Positions 46,379-54,609 of a DNA stretch of 64,000 nt are shown in pieces; positions within the stretch are counted from its first letter, which is position 1, and every line of letters starts with the position of its first letter. The stretch comes from Streptomyces composti. Lineage in GTDB: Bacteria; Actinomycetota; Actinomycetes; Streptomycetales; Streptomycetaceae. Made by a program: the position numbers and the translations under genes. Below the pieces are notes generated by a model, which was given only the letters and a program-made list of their open reading frames with translations, was not told the DNA's origin and did no database searches. The stretch lies in assembly GCF_012034205.1 (NCBI RefSeq), contig NZ_JAATEM010000004.1:62001-126000 (forward strand), in the 5' to 3' direction.

Positions 46379-47047
46379 TCACCTACTCCCCCGGGGCCCA
46401 AGTCCTTCCATCAGCAGACCCACATACCGCCGCAGCCGCTCCCCCGCGTCCTCGGCCCCCTCCGCATCCCCCGCATCCCCCGCGTTCCCGGCGTCCCGCG
46501 CGTCCCCCGCGCTCCCCCCACCGACAGCCTCACCGCACGCGATCGCCACCCCGTGCACCAGGCGCAGCACATCCGTCTCCCCGACATCCCGCCGCAACTC
46601 CCCGGCCTCCTGCGCGGCCCTCACCAACCGCGCCACCGCACGCCGCAACGGATCACAGCAGTCGGACGAGGAGCCCCCGGCGCCAGGCCCCGCGTCCTCG
46701 CCCCCGCGCACCGAGGAACTCAGCAGCGCCCGCAGCCCCCGCGTCTGGATCATCCCCAGGCCCAGTTCGCCCAGCCACGCCACCAGCGCCGCTCCCGCCG
46801 GCAACCGCTCCGCCAGCACACCGGCCCGCTCCGCGATCGCCTCGATCCGGTCGGAGTACACCGCCTCCAGCAACGCCCGCCGGGTGGGAAAGTGCCGGTA
46901 GAGCGTGCCCGCCCCGACCCCCGCCCGCTTGGCGATGTCGTCGAGCGAGGCCCCCTCGCCCTGCGCCGCGAACGCCTCCACCGCCGCCGCCAGCAACCGC
47001 TCACGATTGCGCCGGGCGTCCGCGCGCATGGGCCTGACCTGCGCCAT
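46379..47047 (-). CDS. TetR family transcriptional regulator
   Basis: The 222-residue protein has an N-terminal TetR helix-turn-helix (ARRNRERLLAAAVEAF, LDDIAKRAGVGAGTLYRHFPTR) and an all-helical ligand domain of the type seen in Streptomyces TetR proteins with a C-terminal SBD-like fold. A low-complexity insertion rich in Ala, Gly and Asp lies near residues 178-200. The ligand and target are unknown. It is convergent with the TerD gene and its upstream side faces the ACC deaminase 3' end. Confidence 0.85.
   Translation of the reverse strand: MAQVRPMRADARRNRERLLAAAVEAFAAQGEGASLDDIAKRAGVGAGTLYRHFPTRRALLEAVYSDRIEAIAERAGVLAERLPAGAALVAWLGELGLGMIQTRGLRALLSSSVRGGEDAGPGAGGSSSDCCDPLRRAVARLVRAAQEAGELRRDVGETDVLRLVHGVAIACGEAVGGGSAGDARDAGNAGDAGDAEGAEDAGERLRRYVGLLMEGLGPRGSR
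46454..46516. repeat. Nine-base tandem repeats inside the TetR gene
   Basis: On the plus strand variants of CATCCCCCG/CGTCCCCCG repeat with a nine-base period. They encode GDA/GNA-type triplets in the TetR C-terminal region. The unit keeps frame, so copy-number change would only alter length. Confidence 0.7.
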
Positions 47048-47189
47048 CCGTCACTCCTCGGCCCGGGAACCTTGCCCGTACCCTACCGAGCCGCCCGAGC
47101 CCCCGGGCCCCACCGAAGCCCCGGGGACGCGGGACGCACGGACGCGGAAACGCAGCCCTCTCCGCCGCGGAAGACCCGGCTCGCGATCA

Positions 47190-48206
47190 TCAGAACAACG
47201 CGCTGTAGGCGTTCAGCGCCGGCTGCCCGCCCAGATGCGCGTACAGCACGGTCGACTCCCGCGAGATCTCCCCGCGCGACACGAGATCGATCAGCCCCGC
47301 CATCGACTTCCCCTCGTACACGGGGTCGGTGATCATCCCCTCCGTCCGCGCCGCGACCCGCATCGCCTCCAGTGTCGCCTCGTCCGGTATCCCGTACACA
47401 CCCGCGTGATAGCGCTCGTCCAGCTCCACGTCCGCCTCGGTCAGCTCCCCCTGGACACCGATCAGCCGCCCGGTGTGCTGCGCGATCCGCGCGATCTGCT
47501 CCCGTGTCTCGGCGGGTTTCGCACTCGCGTCGATGCCGATGACCCGCCGCCGGCGTCCGCCGGCCTGCTCCAGCGCACGGAACCCGGCGACCATCCCGGC
47601 CTGGGTCGATCCGGTCACCGAGCACACGATCACGGTGTCGAAGAAGACGCCCAGCTCCCGCTCCTGCTCGGCGACCTCCCGCGCCCACCGGGCGAATCCG
47701 AGCCCGCCGAGCGGATGGTCGGAGGCACCGGCCGGAATGGCGTACGGCTTGCCGCCGGACTCCTCGACCTCTCTGAGCGCCCGCTCCCAGCTCTCCTTGA
47801 AGCCGATCCCGAACCCGGCCCGCACCAGCCGCACATCGGCCCCGGCGAGCCGGCTGATCAGGATGTTGCCGACCTTGTCGTAGACGGAGTCGGGCCAGTC
47901 CACCCAGCTCTCCTGCACCAGCACGCACGTGAGCCCGGCCCTGGCCGCCACCGCGGCGACCTGGCGGGTGTGGTTGGACTGCACCCCGCCGATGGACACC
48001 AGGGTGTCGCAGCCCTGCGCGAGCGCGTCGGCGACCAGGTACTCCAGCTTGCGGGTCTTGTTCCCGCCGTACGCCACACCGGAGTTGCAGTCCTCCCGTT
48101 TGGCCCACAGCGAGGCACCGCCGAGGCGGGCGGTGAGCCGCTCCAGCGGATGCACGGGCGAGGGTCCGAAGAGCAAGGGGTAACGCTCGTAGGAGTCAAG
48201 GGACAT
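47190..48206 (-). CDS. acdS: 1-aminocyclopropane-1-carboxylate (ACC) deaminase
   Basis: ACC deaminase cleaves the plant ethylene precursor ACC to 2-oxobutyrate and ammonia with PLP. The 338-residue length equals that of the Pseudomonas enzyme. Schiff-base Lys50 lies in GGNKTRK, the nucleophilic Ser77 in GGVQSNHT, Tyr297 and Glu298 in DPVYEGKSM, and Leu325 in YAHLGG. The Glu and Leu correspond to Pseudomonas Glu295 and Leu322, the pair used to separate ACC deaminases from D-cysteine desulfhydrases, so the call is specific. The gene lies 23 bases downstream of a GntR regulator gene, likely co-transcribed and controlled by it. Confidence 0.93.
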   Translation of the reverse strand: MSLDSYERYPLLFGPSPVHPLERLTARLGGASLWAKREDCNSGVAYGGNKTRKLEYLVADALAQGCDTLVSIGGVQSNHTRQVAAVAARAGLTCVLVQESWVDWPDSVYDKVGNILISRLAGADVRLVRAGFGIGFKESWERALREVEESGGKPYAIPAGASDHPLGGLGFARWAREVAEQERELGVFFDTVIVCSVTGSTQAGMVAGFRALEQAGGRRRRVIGIDASAKPAETREQIARIAQHTGRLIGVQGELTEADVELDERYHAGVYGIPDEATLEAMRVAARTEGMITDPVYEGKSMAGLIDLVSRGEISRESTVLYAHLGGQPALNAYSALF

Positions 48207-48229
48207 GACGGTCCTCCCGGTTCGGGTGC

Positions 48230-48871
48230 TCAGTCGGCGAGCTCCTCGAGTCCGCGCCAGATCTCCGCGGTGACCCGGACTGCCCGGTCCGTGTCTCCGT
48301 CCGCGCAGGCCTCGATCAGCCGTTCGTGCAGTCCCGCCGAACGGCAGCTGCCGCCCTCGCCGAAGCGCCGGCGTTCCAGGCGGCGGATCAGGGGGGTGTA
48401 GCGGGCGATGGTCGCGGCGGCGGCGCGGTTGCCGCTCACCCGTACCAGCACGTCGTGCAGCTCGTCGTCGGCGTGTACGGCCCCGTCCACGTCACCGGAT
48501 CCCACGGCCGCGGCGAAGCGTTCGTTGGCGGCCCGCATGGCCGTGACGTCCTCAGCGGCCAGGCGGGGCACGGCGATGCGGGTCACGAGTTCGTGCATCG
48601 CGCCGACCACCGCGGCGGCGTCCCGCACATCGGCGGCGACCAGCGGAGTCACCCGGGTGTAGCTCTGCGGTTTGCTCTCCAGCAGCCCCTCGTCCACGAG
48701 CCGCGAGAACGCCTCCCGCACCGGCGCCCGTGACAGCCCGAGCCGCTCGGCCAGCTCGGCGTCCCGCACCACCGCACCGGGCTCCAGCTCACCGGCCACG
48801 ATGGCGTCCCTGATCGCCTCGTGGGCACGGTCCCTGAGCAGGGTGCGGCGCACCGGCCGGATGGTCTCCAC
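48230..48871 (-). CDS. GntR family (FadR-type) regulator of the ACC deaminase operon
   Basis: The 213-residue protein has an N-terminal GntR winged helix ([47 protein letters not shown]) and a C-terminal all-helical FCD ligand domain whose metal-site residues include Asp and His in [10 protein letters not shown] and [10 protein letters not shown]. It precedes acdS in the same direction and is its probable regulator. On the coding strand TAACAT ends eight bases before the GTG, so the transcript may be leaderless. An imperfect CTGA-N11-TCAG repeat covers that element. Confidence 0.85.
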   Translation of the reverse strand: METIRPVRRTLLRDRAHEAIRDAIVAGELEPGAVVRDAELAERLGLSRAPVREAFSRLVDEGLLESKPQSYTRVTPLVAADVRDAAAVVGAMHELVTRIAVPRLAAEDVTAMRAANERFAAAVGSGDVDGAVHADDELHDVLVRVSGNRAAAATIARYTPLIRRLERRRFGEGGSCRSAGLHERLIEACADGDTDRAVRVTAEIWRGLEELAD

Positions 48872-48872
48872 G

Positions 48873-48899
48873 AACTGAAATGTTAGATGTCAGCTACCC
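48873..48899 (-). promoter_or_regulatory. Candidate promoter/operator of the gntR-acdS operon
   Basis: Reading the minus strand, CTGACATCTAACATTTCAG precedes the GTG start. TAACAT fits a -10 element placed so that transcription would begin at or next to the start codon. CTGA and TCAG are inverted. No good -35 is seen. Confidence 0.4.
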
Positions 48900-48992
48900 G
48901 CACGGGAAGACCCGCGCACGCACCCGCCGACCGGAAGGCCCCGGCCCGCACTCACCGTGCGGACCGGGGCCCCCGGGACTGCTCCCGTCTCC

Positions 48993-50576
48993 TCACGCCA
49001 CCCACGGCCAGTCGGCGTCACGCCCCGCCTCGAGCAGCGGGACCATGCGGAAGGCCGCGTCCGACAGGCCGCCGAAGGTGTGCCGGTTCGGCGTGCCCGA
49101 CGGTCCGTGACCCGCCCGGTACCCGGCGAGGTTCCAGGTGTAGACCGGCACATCGGCGGGGACCTGCGAGGTCGGGTCGCCGTGGCGGCTGTGGGCGTAC
49201 TGCTCGTCGGTGACGATCAGCACCCGGTCGTGCTTCCGGTAGTGCCGGCGGACCGCCTCGGTGGTGTCGGTGCCGCCCAGGTCGCCGAAGCGGTCCAGGA
49301 TCTTCAGCACCGACTCGCCGTCGCGGAACCGCACCGGCCGGCTGACGGTGCCGAACTCGACCAGGTCCGCCTGCTCCGCCCGCAGCGCGATCGCCGTGCC
49401 GAAGACCGCCGCGGCGTCCGCGCGGGTCAGCCCGGAACGGTCGGACATGCGCGAGTAGAACATCGAGCCGGAGCGGTCGACGAGCACCAGCGTGCGTCCC
49501 GGCAGCGCGGGCACATTGGACAGCGAGTGGCCGAGCGCCCGCTCCAGCGGGTACGACCAGCGCAGCGAGGGCGCGTGCTGGTACGCGGCCAGGTACCGGA
49601 AGGGGAACTGCCGCGAGCGCCGCACCTCGTCCGGGTCGCTGATCCGGGCGGCGACCCGCGCGGCGACCTCGTCCGAGACGCCTGCCTCGTCGAAGTTCCG
49701 CAGGTTGCGCACCAGGGCCATGGCGCCCATGGACGGGATGACCGCCTCCCAGGCGGCCCGGTCCATCGGCCCCTGCAGCCAGCCGGCCAGCGCCTCCCAG
49801 GTCATGCCCGCCGCCGCGAGCCGCTCGGCACCGCCCGGGGCGGTGACCACCGCACGCCGCTCGGCGACGGGCAGTGCCATCAGCTCACGGTGCGCGCCCA
49901 GCACCGGCACGGACGCGGGCGGCTCCGCGGTGTCCGGGTGGAACCGGCGGTCCAGCGCGTACCGGAACAGCTCGCCCTGCCACGGCTTCTCCGGGTCGGG
50001 GGCGGCGTGCACCAGGTTGAGGATGTCGCCGAAGCGGTAGCCCTTGGAGGGGGTGTCGTACTTCAGCAGCGCCTTGCCGGTGTAGAGCCGCCGCACGGCG
50101 TCGGCGATGCCGCGCTTGACGGGCTTGGGGATGCTGCGGCCGTACCGGGAGGTCCAGTACGCGAGCAGCTCTCCGGGCTCGTCGGGCCGGCGCAGCACCG
50201 AGGCGATCACCTGACGGCCCGTCGGACCCTCGGCGGCACCGGCCTCGAGGCGGGCCTTGACGTACTCGGCGGCGCCCACCACGGAGGCGGTGCGCACGTT
50301 GCCCTCGCCGCGCAGCCAGTTCAGCAGGCCGGCGGTCCACTCCGGGTCGGTGACGGCGAGCTCGCGGACCAGTCCGGTGAACCGGTCGTCCCGGTGGGCG
50401 CCGGTCTCGTAGAAGGTCTGCTCGCTCATGAAGTGGGACACGGCGAGCAGGAACAGCTCGGAGCGAGCGTCCCGCTCGTGGCCCCGGCCGCCCTCGTAGG
50501 TGCGCAGGACGTGCCCGGTGGACGTCACTCGCGAGGTGGGACGCGCCTTGGCCGCCCTGGTGTTGAATCGCGCCAT
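48993..50576 (-). CDS. rsr: Ro60/Rsr homologue (TROVE domain RNA-binding protein with VWA domain)
   Basis: The 527-residue protein is a bacterial orthologue of the Ro autoantigen, a ring-shaped RNA-binding protein that works with Y RNAs in RNA quality control and degradation. The N-terminal two thirds are TROVE HEAT-like helices (ELFLLAVSHFMSEQTFYETG, LLNWLRGEGNVRTASVVGAAEY, ALLKYDTPSKGYRFGDILNLVH). The C-terminal third is a VWA domain with the MIDAS motif LVDRSGSMFYS near residue 365 and GGTDTTEAV. The ATG at 50576 gives the family N-terminus (MARFNTRAAKARPTS) and has GGGGGAA upstream. Two Y RNA-like genes sit directly upstream on the same strand, the arrangement expected for an Ro-Y RNP locus. 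Confidence 0.93.
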   Translation of the reverse strand: MARFNTRAAKARPTSRVTSTGHVLRTYEGGRGHERDARSELFLLAVSHFMSEQTFYETGAHRDDRFTGLVRELAVTDPEWTAGLLNWLRGEGNVRTASVVGAAEYVKARLEAGAAEGPTGRQVIASVLRRPDEPGELLAYWTSRYGRSIPKPVKRGIADAVRRLYTGKALLKYDTPSKGYRFGDILNLVHAAPDPEKPWQGELFRYALDRRFHPDTAEPPASVPVLGAHRELMALPVAERRAVVTAPGGAERLAAAGMTWEALAGWLQGPMDRAAWEAVIPSMGAMALVRNLRNFDEAGVSDEVAARVAARISDPDEVRRSRQFPFRYLAAYQHAPSLRWSYPLERALGHSLSNVPALPGRTLVLVDRSGSMFYSRMSDRSGLTRADAAAVFGTAIALRAEQADLVEFGTVSRPVRFRDGESVLKILDRFGDLGGTDTTEAVRRHYRKHDRVLIVTDEQYAHSRHGDPTSQVPADVPVYTWNLAGYRAGHGPSGTPNRHTFGGLSDAAFRMVPLLEAGRDADWPWVA

Positions 50577-50611
50577 GCTGAATTCCCCCGAATCCATGGT
50601 TCGTTCCGGGG

Positions 50612-50790
50612 AGGCACGGCGGGAGGAGGGTGCCCGAGAAAGGGAGTCGGCGACGGGAGATTGCCGGACGCGTCTTCCGCTTTCCGCCACACCGGAACTC
50701 GGTCCGGTGACGGGATTCGAACCCGCACCCCTTTCGGGATCCGGTCCTGAAGTACCCGCTGCCTGCGCACCGGGCACCCACCTCGTGCCG
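50612..50790 (-). ncRNA. YrlA-like Y RNA 2, with tRNA-Leu/Ser-like mimic module
   Basis: Read on the minus strand, the ends pair: GAGGTGGGTGCCCG (about 50784-50771) with CGGGCACCCTCCTC (50636-50623), 13 of 14 pairs. Next comes GGTGCGCAGGCAG, shared with the upstream RNA. Inside is a permuted tRNA. The T-arm is GCGGG/TTCGAAT/CCCGT (50726-50710). The perfect 7-bp acceptor-like stem CACCGGA/TCCGGTG (50709-50703, 50696-50690) is closed by loop CCGAGT. After two bases a D-arm GCG...CGC (50687-50670) has a 12-base loop containing GG, like tRNA-Leu or Ser. There is no anticodon arm or CCA end, so it is not a tRNA. Exact ends are approximate. The rsr ATG is about 40 bases downstream. Confidence 0.8.
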
Positions 50791-50854
50791 CGCCTCCCGA
50801 GATCTGTCCGGCGGCGGCCTGGAATCCTTTGACAGAGGAAGGAGCCGCAGCCCT

Positions 50855-51020
50855 CGCACCGGGAGGTGCGTGACGTTCAGGTGTCCAGAGGCCGAGCCCG
50901 GCGGAACCGACGTCGGTGCTCTGCCTCTGAGCTGCACCGGCGAGCATGCCGATGTCGGGACTCGAACCCGCGACCGCCCCATGATGAGTGGAAGTAGGTC
51001 CTGCCTTCGCACCTGGACGC
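50855..51020 (-). ncRNA. YrlA-like Y RNA 1, with tRNA-mimic module
   Basis: On the minus strand the Ro-binding stem is CGTCCAGGTG (about 51019-51010) with CACCTGAACG (50883-50874), nine of ten pairs. It is followed by CGAAGGCAG, close to the CCGAAGGUAG of human Y RNAs. Inside, GGCGG pairs with CCGCC, then a permuted tRNA appears. The T-arm is CGGG/TTCGAGT/CCCG (50970-50956). The 7-bp acceptor-like stem CATCGGC/GCCGGTG (50954-50948, 50941-50935, one G-T pair) is closed by ATGCTC. Two bases later the D-arm is GCTC/AGAGGCA/GAGC (50932-50918). A CGCACC-TCCC-GGTGCG hairpin (50870-50855) may be the terminator. Length is about 150-165 nt. Confidence 0.82.
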
Positions 51021-51025
51021 GTACC

Positions 51026-51031
51026 ACTGTA
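51026..51031 (-). promoter_or_regulatory. Candidate -10 element of Y RNA 1
   Basis: TACAGT on the minus strand fits TANNNT and stands about seven bases before the inferred 5' end of the Ro-binding stem. A weak -35 (TTCGCC) lies 18 bases farther upstream. Confidence 0.4.
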
Positions 51032-51131
51032 GAAGCGGACTCCCGGCAGGGCGAACGAATTTGAATCCCCGTCGCTTCCACCGTTTCCGTACCCGGGTGA
51101 CGACCCGCACCCGGTTCCGGACCCGGAAGAA

Positions 51132-52556
51132 TCAACCGCCCCGCTGTGAGCGCGCCTTGAACGCGGCCTTGCGGGCCTCCTTCGCCACCTTCTTGTCCGG
51201 GTGCAGCCGCCCCATCGCCTCCAGCACGTCCGCCGTGGCCGGGTGGTCCACCCGCCAGGCCGTGGCGAAGAAGCCGCTGTGCTGCCGGGCCAGCCCCTCC
51301 ACCAGGGCCTGCAACTCCTCGGAGTTGCCCTCGGCGGCGAGCTGGGCGGCCAGGGTGTCGATGGTCAGCCAGAAGATCATCGCCTCGGTGGGCGGGGGCA
51401 CGTCGCGCGCGCCGTTCTCGGTGAGCCAGACCCGGGCCAGGCCGCCGAGCTCGGCGTCGTCCAGCACCTCCCGCAGTGCGGGCTCCGCGGAGCCGCCGAC
51501 CAGCGACAGCGCCTGCTGGCAGCGCAGCCGCCTGAGCGGCGCCCCCTCGTCCGAGCCGCGGGCGGCGGCCAGCAGCTCCCGTGCCGCGGCGAGCGGTTCA
51601 CGGCGGGCCAGCCACTGCTCGGTCTCCGCGTGGGCGGCGGCCGGCGGGAAGGCGGCGGTGCCGTCGAGCAGCACGTCCGCGCCCTTGTCGGCGAGGTCCC
51701 CGACGGCCGGGGCGTCGAAGCCGGCCTCCTGCAGCCGGGCGCGCAGCCCGTACAGGCCGAGCGGGGTGAGCCGCACCATGCCGTAGCGGGAGACGTCGGT
51801 GTCGTCGACGGGTTCGTCGTCGGCCTCGCCGAGCAGGGACTCGTCGAGGGGCTGGTACTGGACCAGGCCCACCGGCTCGAGCAGCCGGAACTGCTCGTCC
51901 AGCCGCATCATGGCGTCGGAGACCTGCTCGAGCACGTCGTTGGTGGGTTCCGTCATGCCGTCCGGGACGATCACGGACGCGGCCAGCGCGGGCAGCGGCA
52001 CCGGCGCGGGCAAGGGCTCCGGATCGCCGACCGTCATCAGATACAGGTTGCCGAGGATGCCGTCGAGGAACTCCGCCTCGGCCTCGGGATCCCAGTCGAG
52101 CGAGTCCAGGTCGAGCGTGGACCCGTCGCTCTCGGCGATGGCGTCGACCAGCCCGCCCAGGTCGGGGGTGCCCGCGTCGGCGATCACCGCCTCCAGGGCG
52201 GAGAGCCAGACGCCCAGCACGTCCCGCGGGGATCCTCCGGTGAGCAGCGCCAGGTCGTCGCCGGCCCGGACGGTGCCCTCCTCCTCGTCCACGACCTCGA
52301 CGAGACCGGCGTCCACCGCGATCCGCCAGGCCTCGCCGGCCTCGGCACCGGCGTCCTCCCCGCTGAGCCCCAGCGCCTCGGCGGCCGCGGGCAGCTGCTC
52401 GTCGACCAGCCCGCCGCCGGCGTCGACGCGGGCCTCGGGCCCGGCCCAGCGGGCGAGCCGTGCGGCGCGGGAGAGCAGCGGCGTGGAGAGCGCATCGCGC
52501 GCCAGCTCCGCTTCGGGGTGCAGTAGCACCGGCGGCAAGGTGGAGCTGTCTGACAT
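51132..52556 (-). CDS. Conserved hypothetical protein, acidic, HEAT-like C-terminus
   Basis: I do not recognise the family. The 474-residue protein is acidic and Leu/Ala-rich. The N-terminal third looks like paired winged-helix or helical modules (WRIAVDAGLVEVVDEEEGTVR). The middle has RYGMVRLTPLGLYGLRARLQEAG, typical of plasmid-type pRiA4b ORF-3-like C-terminal helices. The end has LRCQQALSLVGGSAEPALREVLDD and HPDKKVAKEARKAAFKA, HEAT-repeat-like. No signal or membrane segment is present. It lies just upstream of the Y RNA genes on the same strand, which may be coincidental. Start ATG at 52556. Confidence 0.65.
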   Translation of the reverse strand: MSDSSTLPPVLLHPEAELARDALSTPLLSRAARLARWAGPEARVDAGGGLVDEQLPAAAEALGLSGEDAGAEAGEAWRIAVDAGLVEVVDEEEGTVRAGDDLALLTGGSPRDVLGVWLSALEAVIADAGTPDLGGLVDAIAESDGSTLDLDSLDWDPEAEAEFLDGILGNLYLMTVGDPEPLPAPVPLPALAASVIVPDGMTEPTNDVLEQVSDAMMRLDEQFRLLEPVGLVQYQPLDESLLGEADDEPVDDTDVSRYGMVRLTPLGLYGLRARLQEAGFDAPAVGDLADKGADVLLDGTAAFPPAAAHAETEQWLARREPLAAARELLAAARGSDEGAPLRRLRCQQALSLVGGSAEPALREVLDDAELGGLARVWLTENGARDVPPPTEAMIFWLTIDTLAAQLAAEGNSEELQALVEGLARQHSGFFATAWRVDHPATADVLEAMGRLHPDKKVAKEARKAAFKARSQRGG

Positions 52557-52665
52557 CGGCTGGATCTCCTAGGGCGCCTGCTGTGACTCAGTCGCCAGCC
52601 TAGACGGATTTCCACCCATGCCGCCCGCTTCATCTCCTCATCGGTGACGGCACACGGCCGAAACC

Positions 52666-52694
52666 TTGACAAGTGCCCTGGCCTGGCTGGACAT
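52666..52694 (+). promoter_or_regulatory. Candidate promoter of the secreted nuclease gene
   Basis: TTGACA at 52666-52671 matches the vegetative -35 exactly. A poor -10 (GGACAT or GACATT) lies 17-18 bases downstream, about 90 bases before the TTG start. The intergenic stretch 52557-52785 shows no gene. Confidence 0.35.
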
Positions 52695-52785
52695 TGACGC
52701 GCGTAGAAATCGCCGGACCGCCCGGTTTCCACGCGCGTCACCACCCTCGTCCCGGCGCTCCACACATCCCCCGGAGGGATCCACG

Positions 52786-54585
52786 TTGCCGAGCAAGTCG
52801 TCCTCCCGTCTCGCCGCGCTCACCGTCGCAGCGGTGTGCACCGCGGCGCCCCTCGCCCTGCCGGCCCCGGCGCACGCCGACTCCGTGCGCATCCATGACC
52901 TGCAGGGCAGCACCCGCATATCCCCCTACGCGGGACAGCAGGTCACCGACGTGACCGGAATCGTCACCGGTGTGCGCACCTACGGCTCCTCCCGCGGCTT
53001 CTGGATCCAGGACCCGTCCCCGGACTCCGACCCGGCCACCAGCGAGGGCATCTTCGTCTTCACCAGCTCCACCCCCACGGGTGTCGCCGTCGGTGACGCC
53101 GTGAAGGTCTCCGGCACGGTCACCGAGTACGTGCCGGGCGGCACCGCCTCCGGGAACCAGTCCGTCACCGAGATCACCCGGCCCACCTTCACGGTGACCT
53201 CCTCCGGCAACCCGCTCCCGGCGCCCACGGTGATCGACGCCCGCAGCGTCCCCTCCGCCTACACCCCCGACGGCTCGCTCAACACCCTCCCCCTGCGCCC
53301 CGGCGCCTACGCCCTGGACTACTACGAGTCCCTGGAGGGCATGAACGTCCAGGTCCGCGACACCCGTGTGGTCGGCGCGACCGACCCGTACACCGAGCTG
53401 TGGGTCACGGTGAAGCCCTGGGAGCACCGCAACCGCCGGGGCGGCACGGTCTACGGCTCCTACGACTCCCAGAACACCGGCCGGGTGCAGATCCAGTCCC
53501 TGGGCCCCGCAGCCGACTTCCCGGACGCGAACGTCGGCGACCGCCTGACCGGCACCACCACCGGCCCCCTGGACTTCAACCAGTACGGCGGCTACACCCT
53601 GGTCGCCCGCGAGCTCGGCACCCTCGAGTCCCGGGGTCTGAAGCGCGAGACCACCCGCAAGCAGTCCGGACACGAACTGGCCGTCGCCACCTACAACGTC
53701 GAGAACCTCGACCCGGGCGACACGACCTTCGCCGCCCACGCCGACGCGATCGTGAACAACCTGCGCTCGCCCGACATCGTGTCCCTGGAGGAGATCCAGG
53801 ACAACAGCGGCTCCACCGACGACGGCACCGTGGCGGCCGACCTGACCCTCACCAAGCTCATCGACGCCATCGAGGCGGCCGGCGGCCCCCGCTACGAGTG
53901 GCGTGCGATCGACCCCGCCGACAAGGCCGACGGCGGCGAGCCCGGCGGCAACATCCGCCAGGCCTTCCTCTTCAACCCCGAGCGCGTCTCCTTCACGGAC
54001 CGCCCCGGCGGCGACGCCACCACGCCCGTCGGCATCACCAAGGTCCGCGGCAAGGCCGCCCTCACCCACTCCCCCGGCCGGGTCGACCCGACCTCCGAGG
54101 CGTTCACCGACAGCCGCAAGCCCCTGGCCGGCGAGTTCACCTTCCGCGGCCGCACGGTCATCGTGATCGCCAACCACTTCTCGTCCAAGGGCGGCGACGA
54201 GAGCCTCACCGGTGTCAACCAGCCGCCGGCCCGCTCCTCGGAGACCCAGCGCCACCTCCAGGCCAAGGCGGTCCACGACTTCACCGCGAAGATCCTCAAG
54301 ATCCAGAAGAACGCGAACGTCATCGCCCTGGGCGACATCAACGACTTCGAGTTCTCCGAGACCACGAAGATCCTCGAAGGCCGCGGGACGCTCTGGTCGG
54401 CGATCAAGTCCCTGCCCAGGAGCGAGCGTTACTCCTACGTCTACCAGGGCAACAGCCAGGTCCTCGACCAGATCCTGATCAGCCCGTCCATCCGCCGCTT
54501 CTCCTACGACAGCGTCCACATCAACGCCGAGTTCCACGACCAGATCAGCGACCACGACCCGCAGATCCTGCGCTTCCGCCCGTAG
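52786..54585 (+). CDS. Secreted endonuclease/exonuclease/phosphatase family protein
   Basis: The 599-residue product is exported: a signal peptide (RLAALTVAAVCTAAPLALPAPAHA) precedes an OB-fold-like region (about residues 28-270) resembling YhcR/NucH-type extracellular nucleases. A C-terminal endonuclease/exonuclease/phosphatase domain follows with YNVENL (about 304), SLEEIQ, NHFSSKGG, GDINDF (about 516) and SDHDP (about 589), which supply the Asn, Glu, His, Asp and catalytic His of this Mg-dependent fold. It probably degrades extracellular nucleic acids or phosphoesters. The start is taken as TTG at 52786, seven bases after GGAGGG; the open frame upstream lacks such a site and would bury the signal peptide. 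Confidence 0.85.
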   Translation: MPSKSSSRLAALTVAAVCTAAPLALPAPAHADSVRIHDLQGSTRISPYAGQQVTDVTGIVTGVRTYGSSRGFWIQDPSPDSDPATSEGIFVFTSSTPTGVAVGDAVKVSGTVTEYVPGGTASGNQSVTEITRPTFTVTSSGNPLPAPTVIDARSVPSAYTPDGSLNTLPLRPGAYALDYYESLEGMNVQVRDTRVVGATDPYTELWVTVKPWEHRNRRGGTVYGSYDSQNTGRVQIQSLGPAADFPDANVGDRLTGTTTGPLDFNQYGGYTLVARELGTLESRGLKRETTRKQSGHELAVATYNVENLDPGDTTFAAHADAIVNNLRSPDIVSLEEIQDNSGSTDDGTVAADLTLTKLIDAIEAAGGPRYEWRAIDPADKADGGEPGGNIRQAFLFNPERVSFTDRPGGDATTPVGITKVRGKAALTHSPGRVDPTSEAFTDSRKPLAGEFTFRGRTVIVIANHFSSKGGDESLTGVNQPPARSSETQRHLQAKAVHDFTAKILKIQKNANVIALGDINDFEFSETTKILEGRGTLWSAIKSLPRSERYSYVYQGNSQVLDQILISPSIRRFSYDSVHINAEFHDQISDHDPQILRFRP

Positions 54586-54609
54586 CCCGCACCCGCCCAC
54601 GGCGGGCAG

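Noticed and set aside
47190..48206. D-cysteine desulfhydrase for the ACC deaminase-like gene
   Set aside because: The Glu and Leu positions diagnostic of ACC deaminase are both kept (Glu298, Leu325), with matching length.
50700..50975. Two tRNA genes on the minus strand, suggested by GGTTCGAATCC-type T-loops
   Set aside because: Neither stretch has an anticodon arm or an open acceptor end. T-arm precedes the acceptor-like stem, which is closed by a loop and followed by the D-arm, so they are permuted mimics inside Y RNAs, not tRNAs.
51040..51085. A possible third tRNA-like relic (GGGGATTCAAATTCG) upstream of Y RNA 1
   Set aside because: Only a T-loop-like word is present; the stem is not complementary and no acceptor or D-arm follows.
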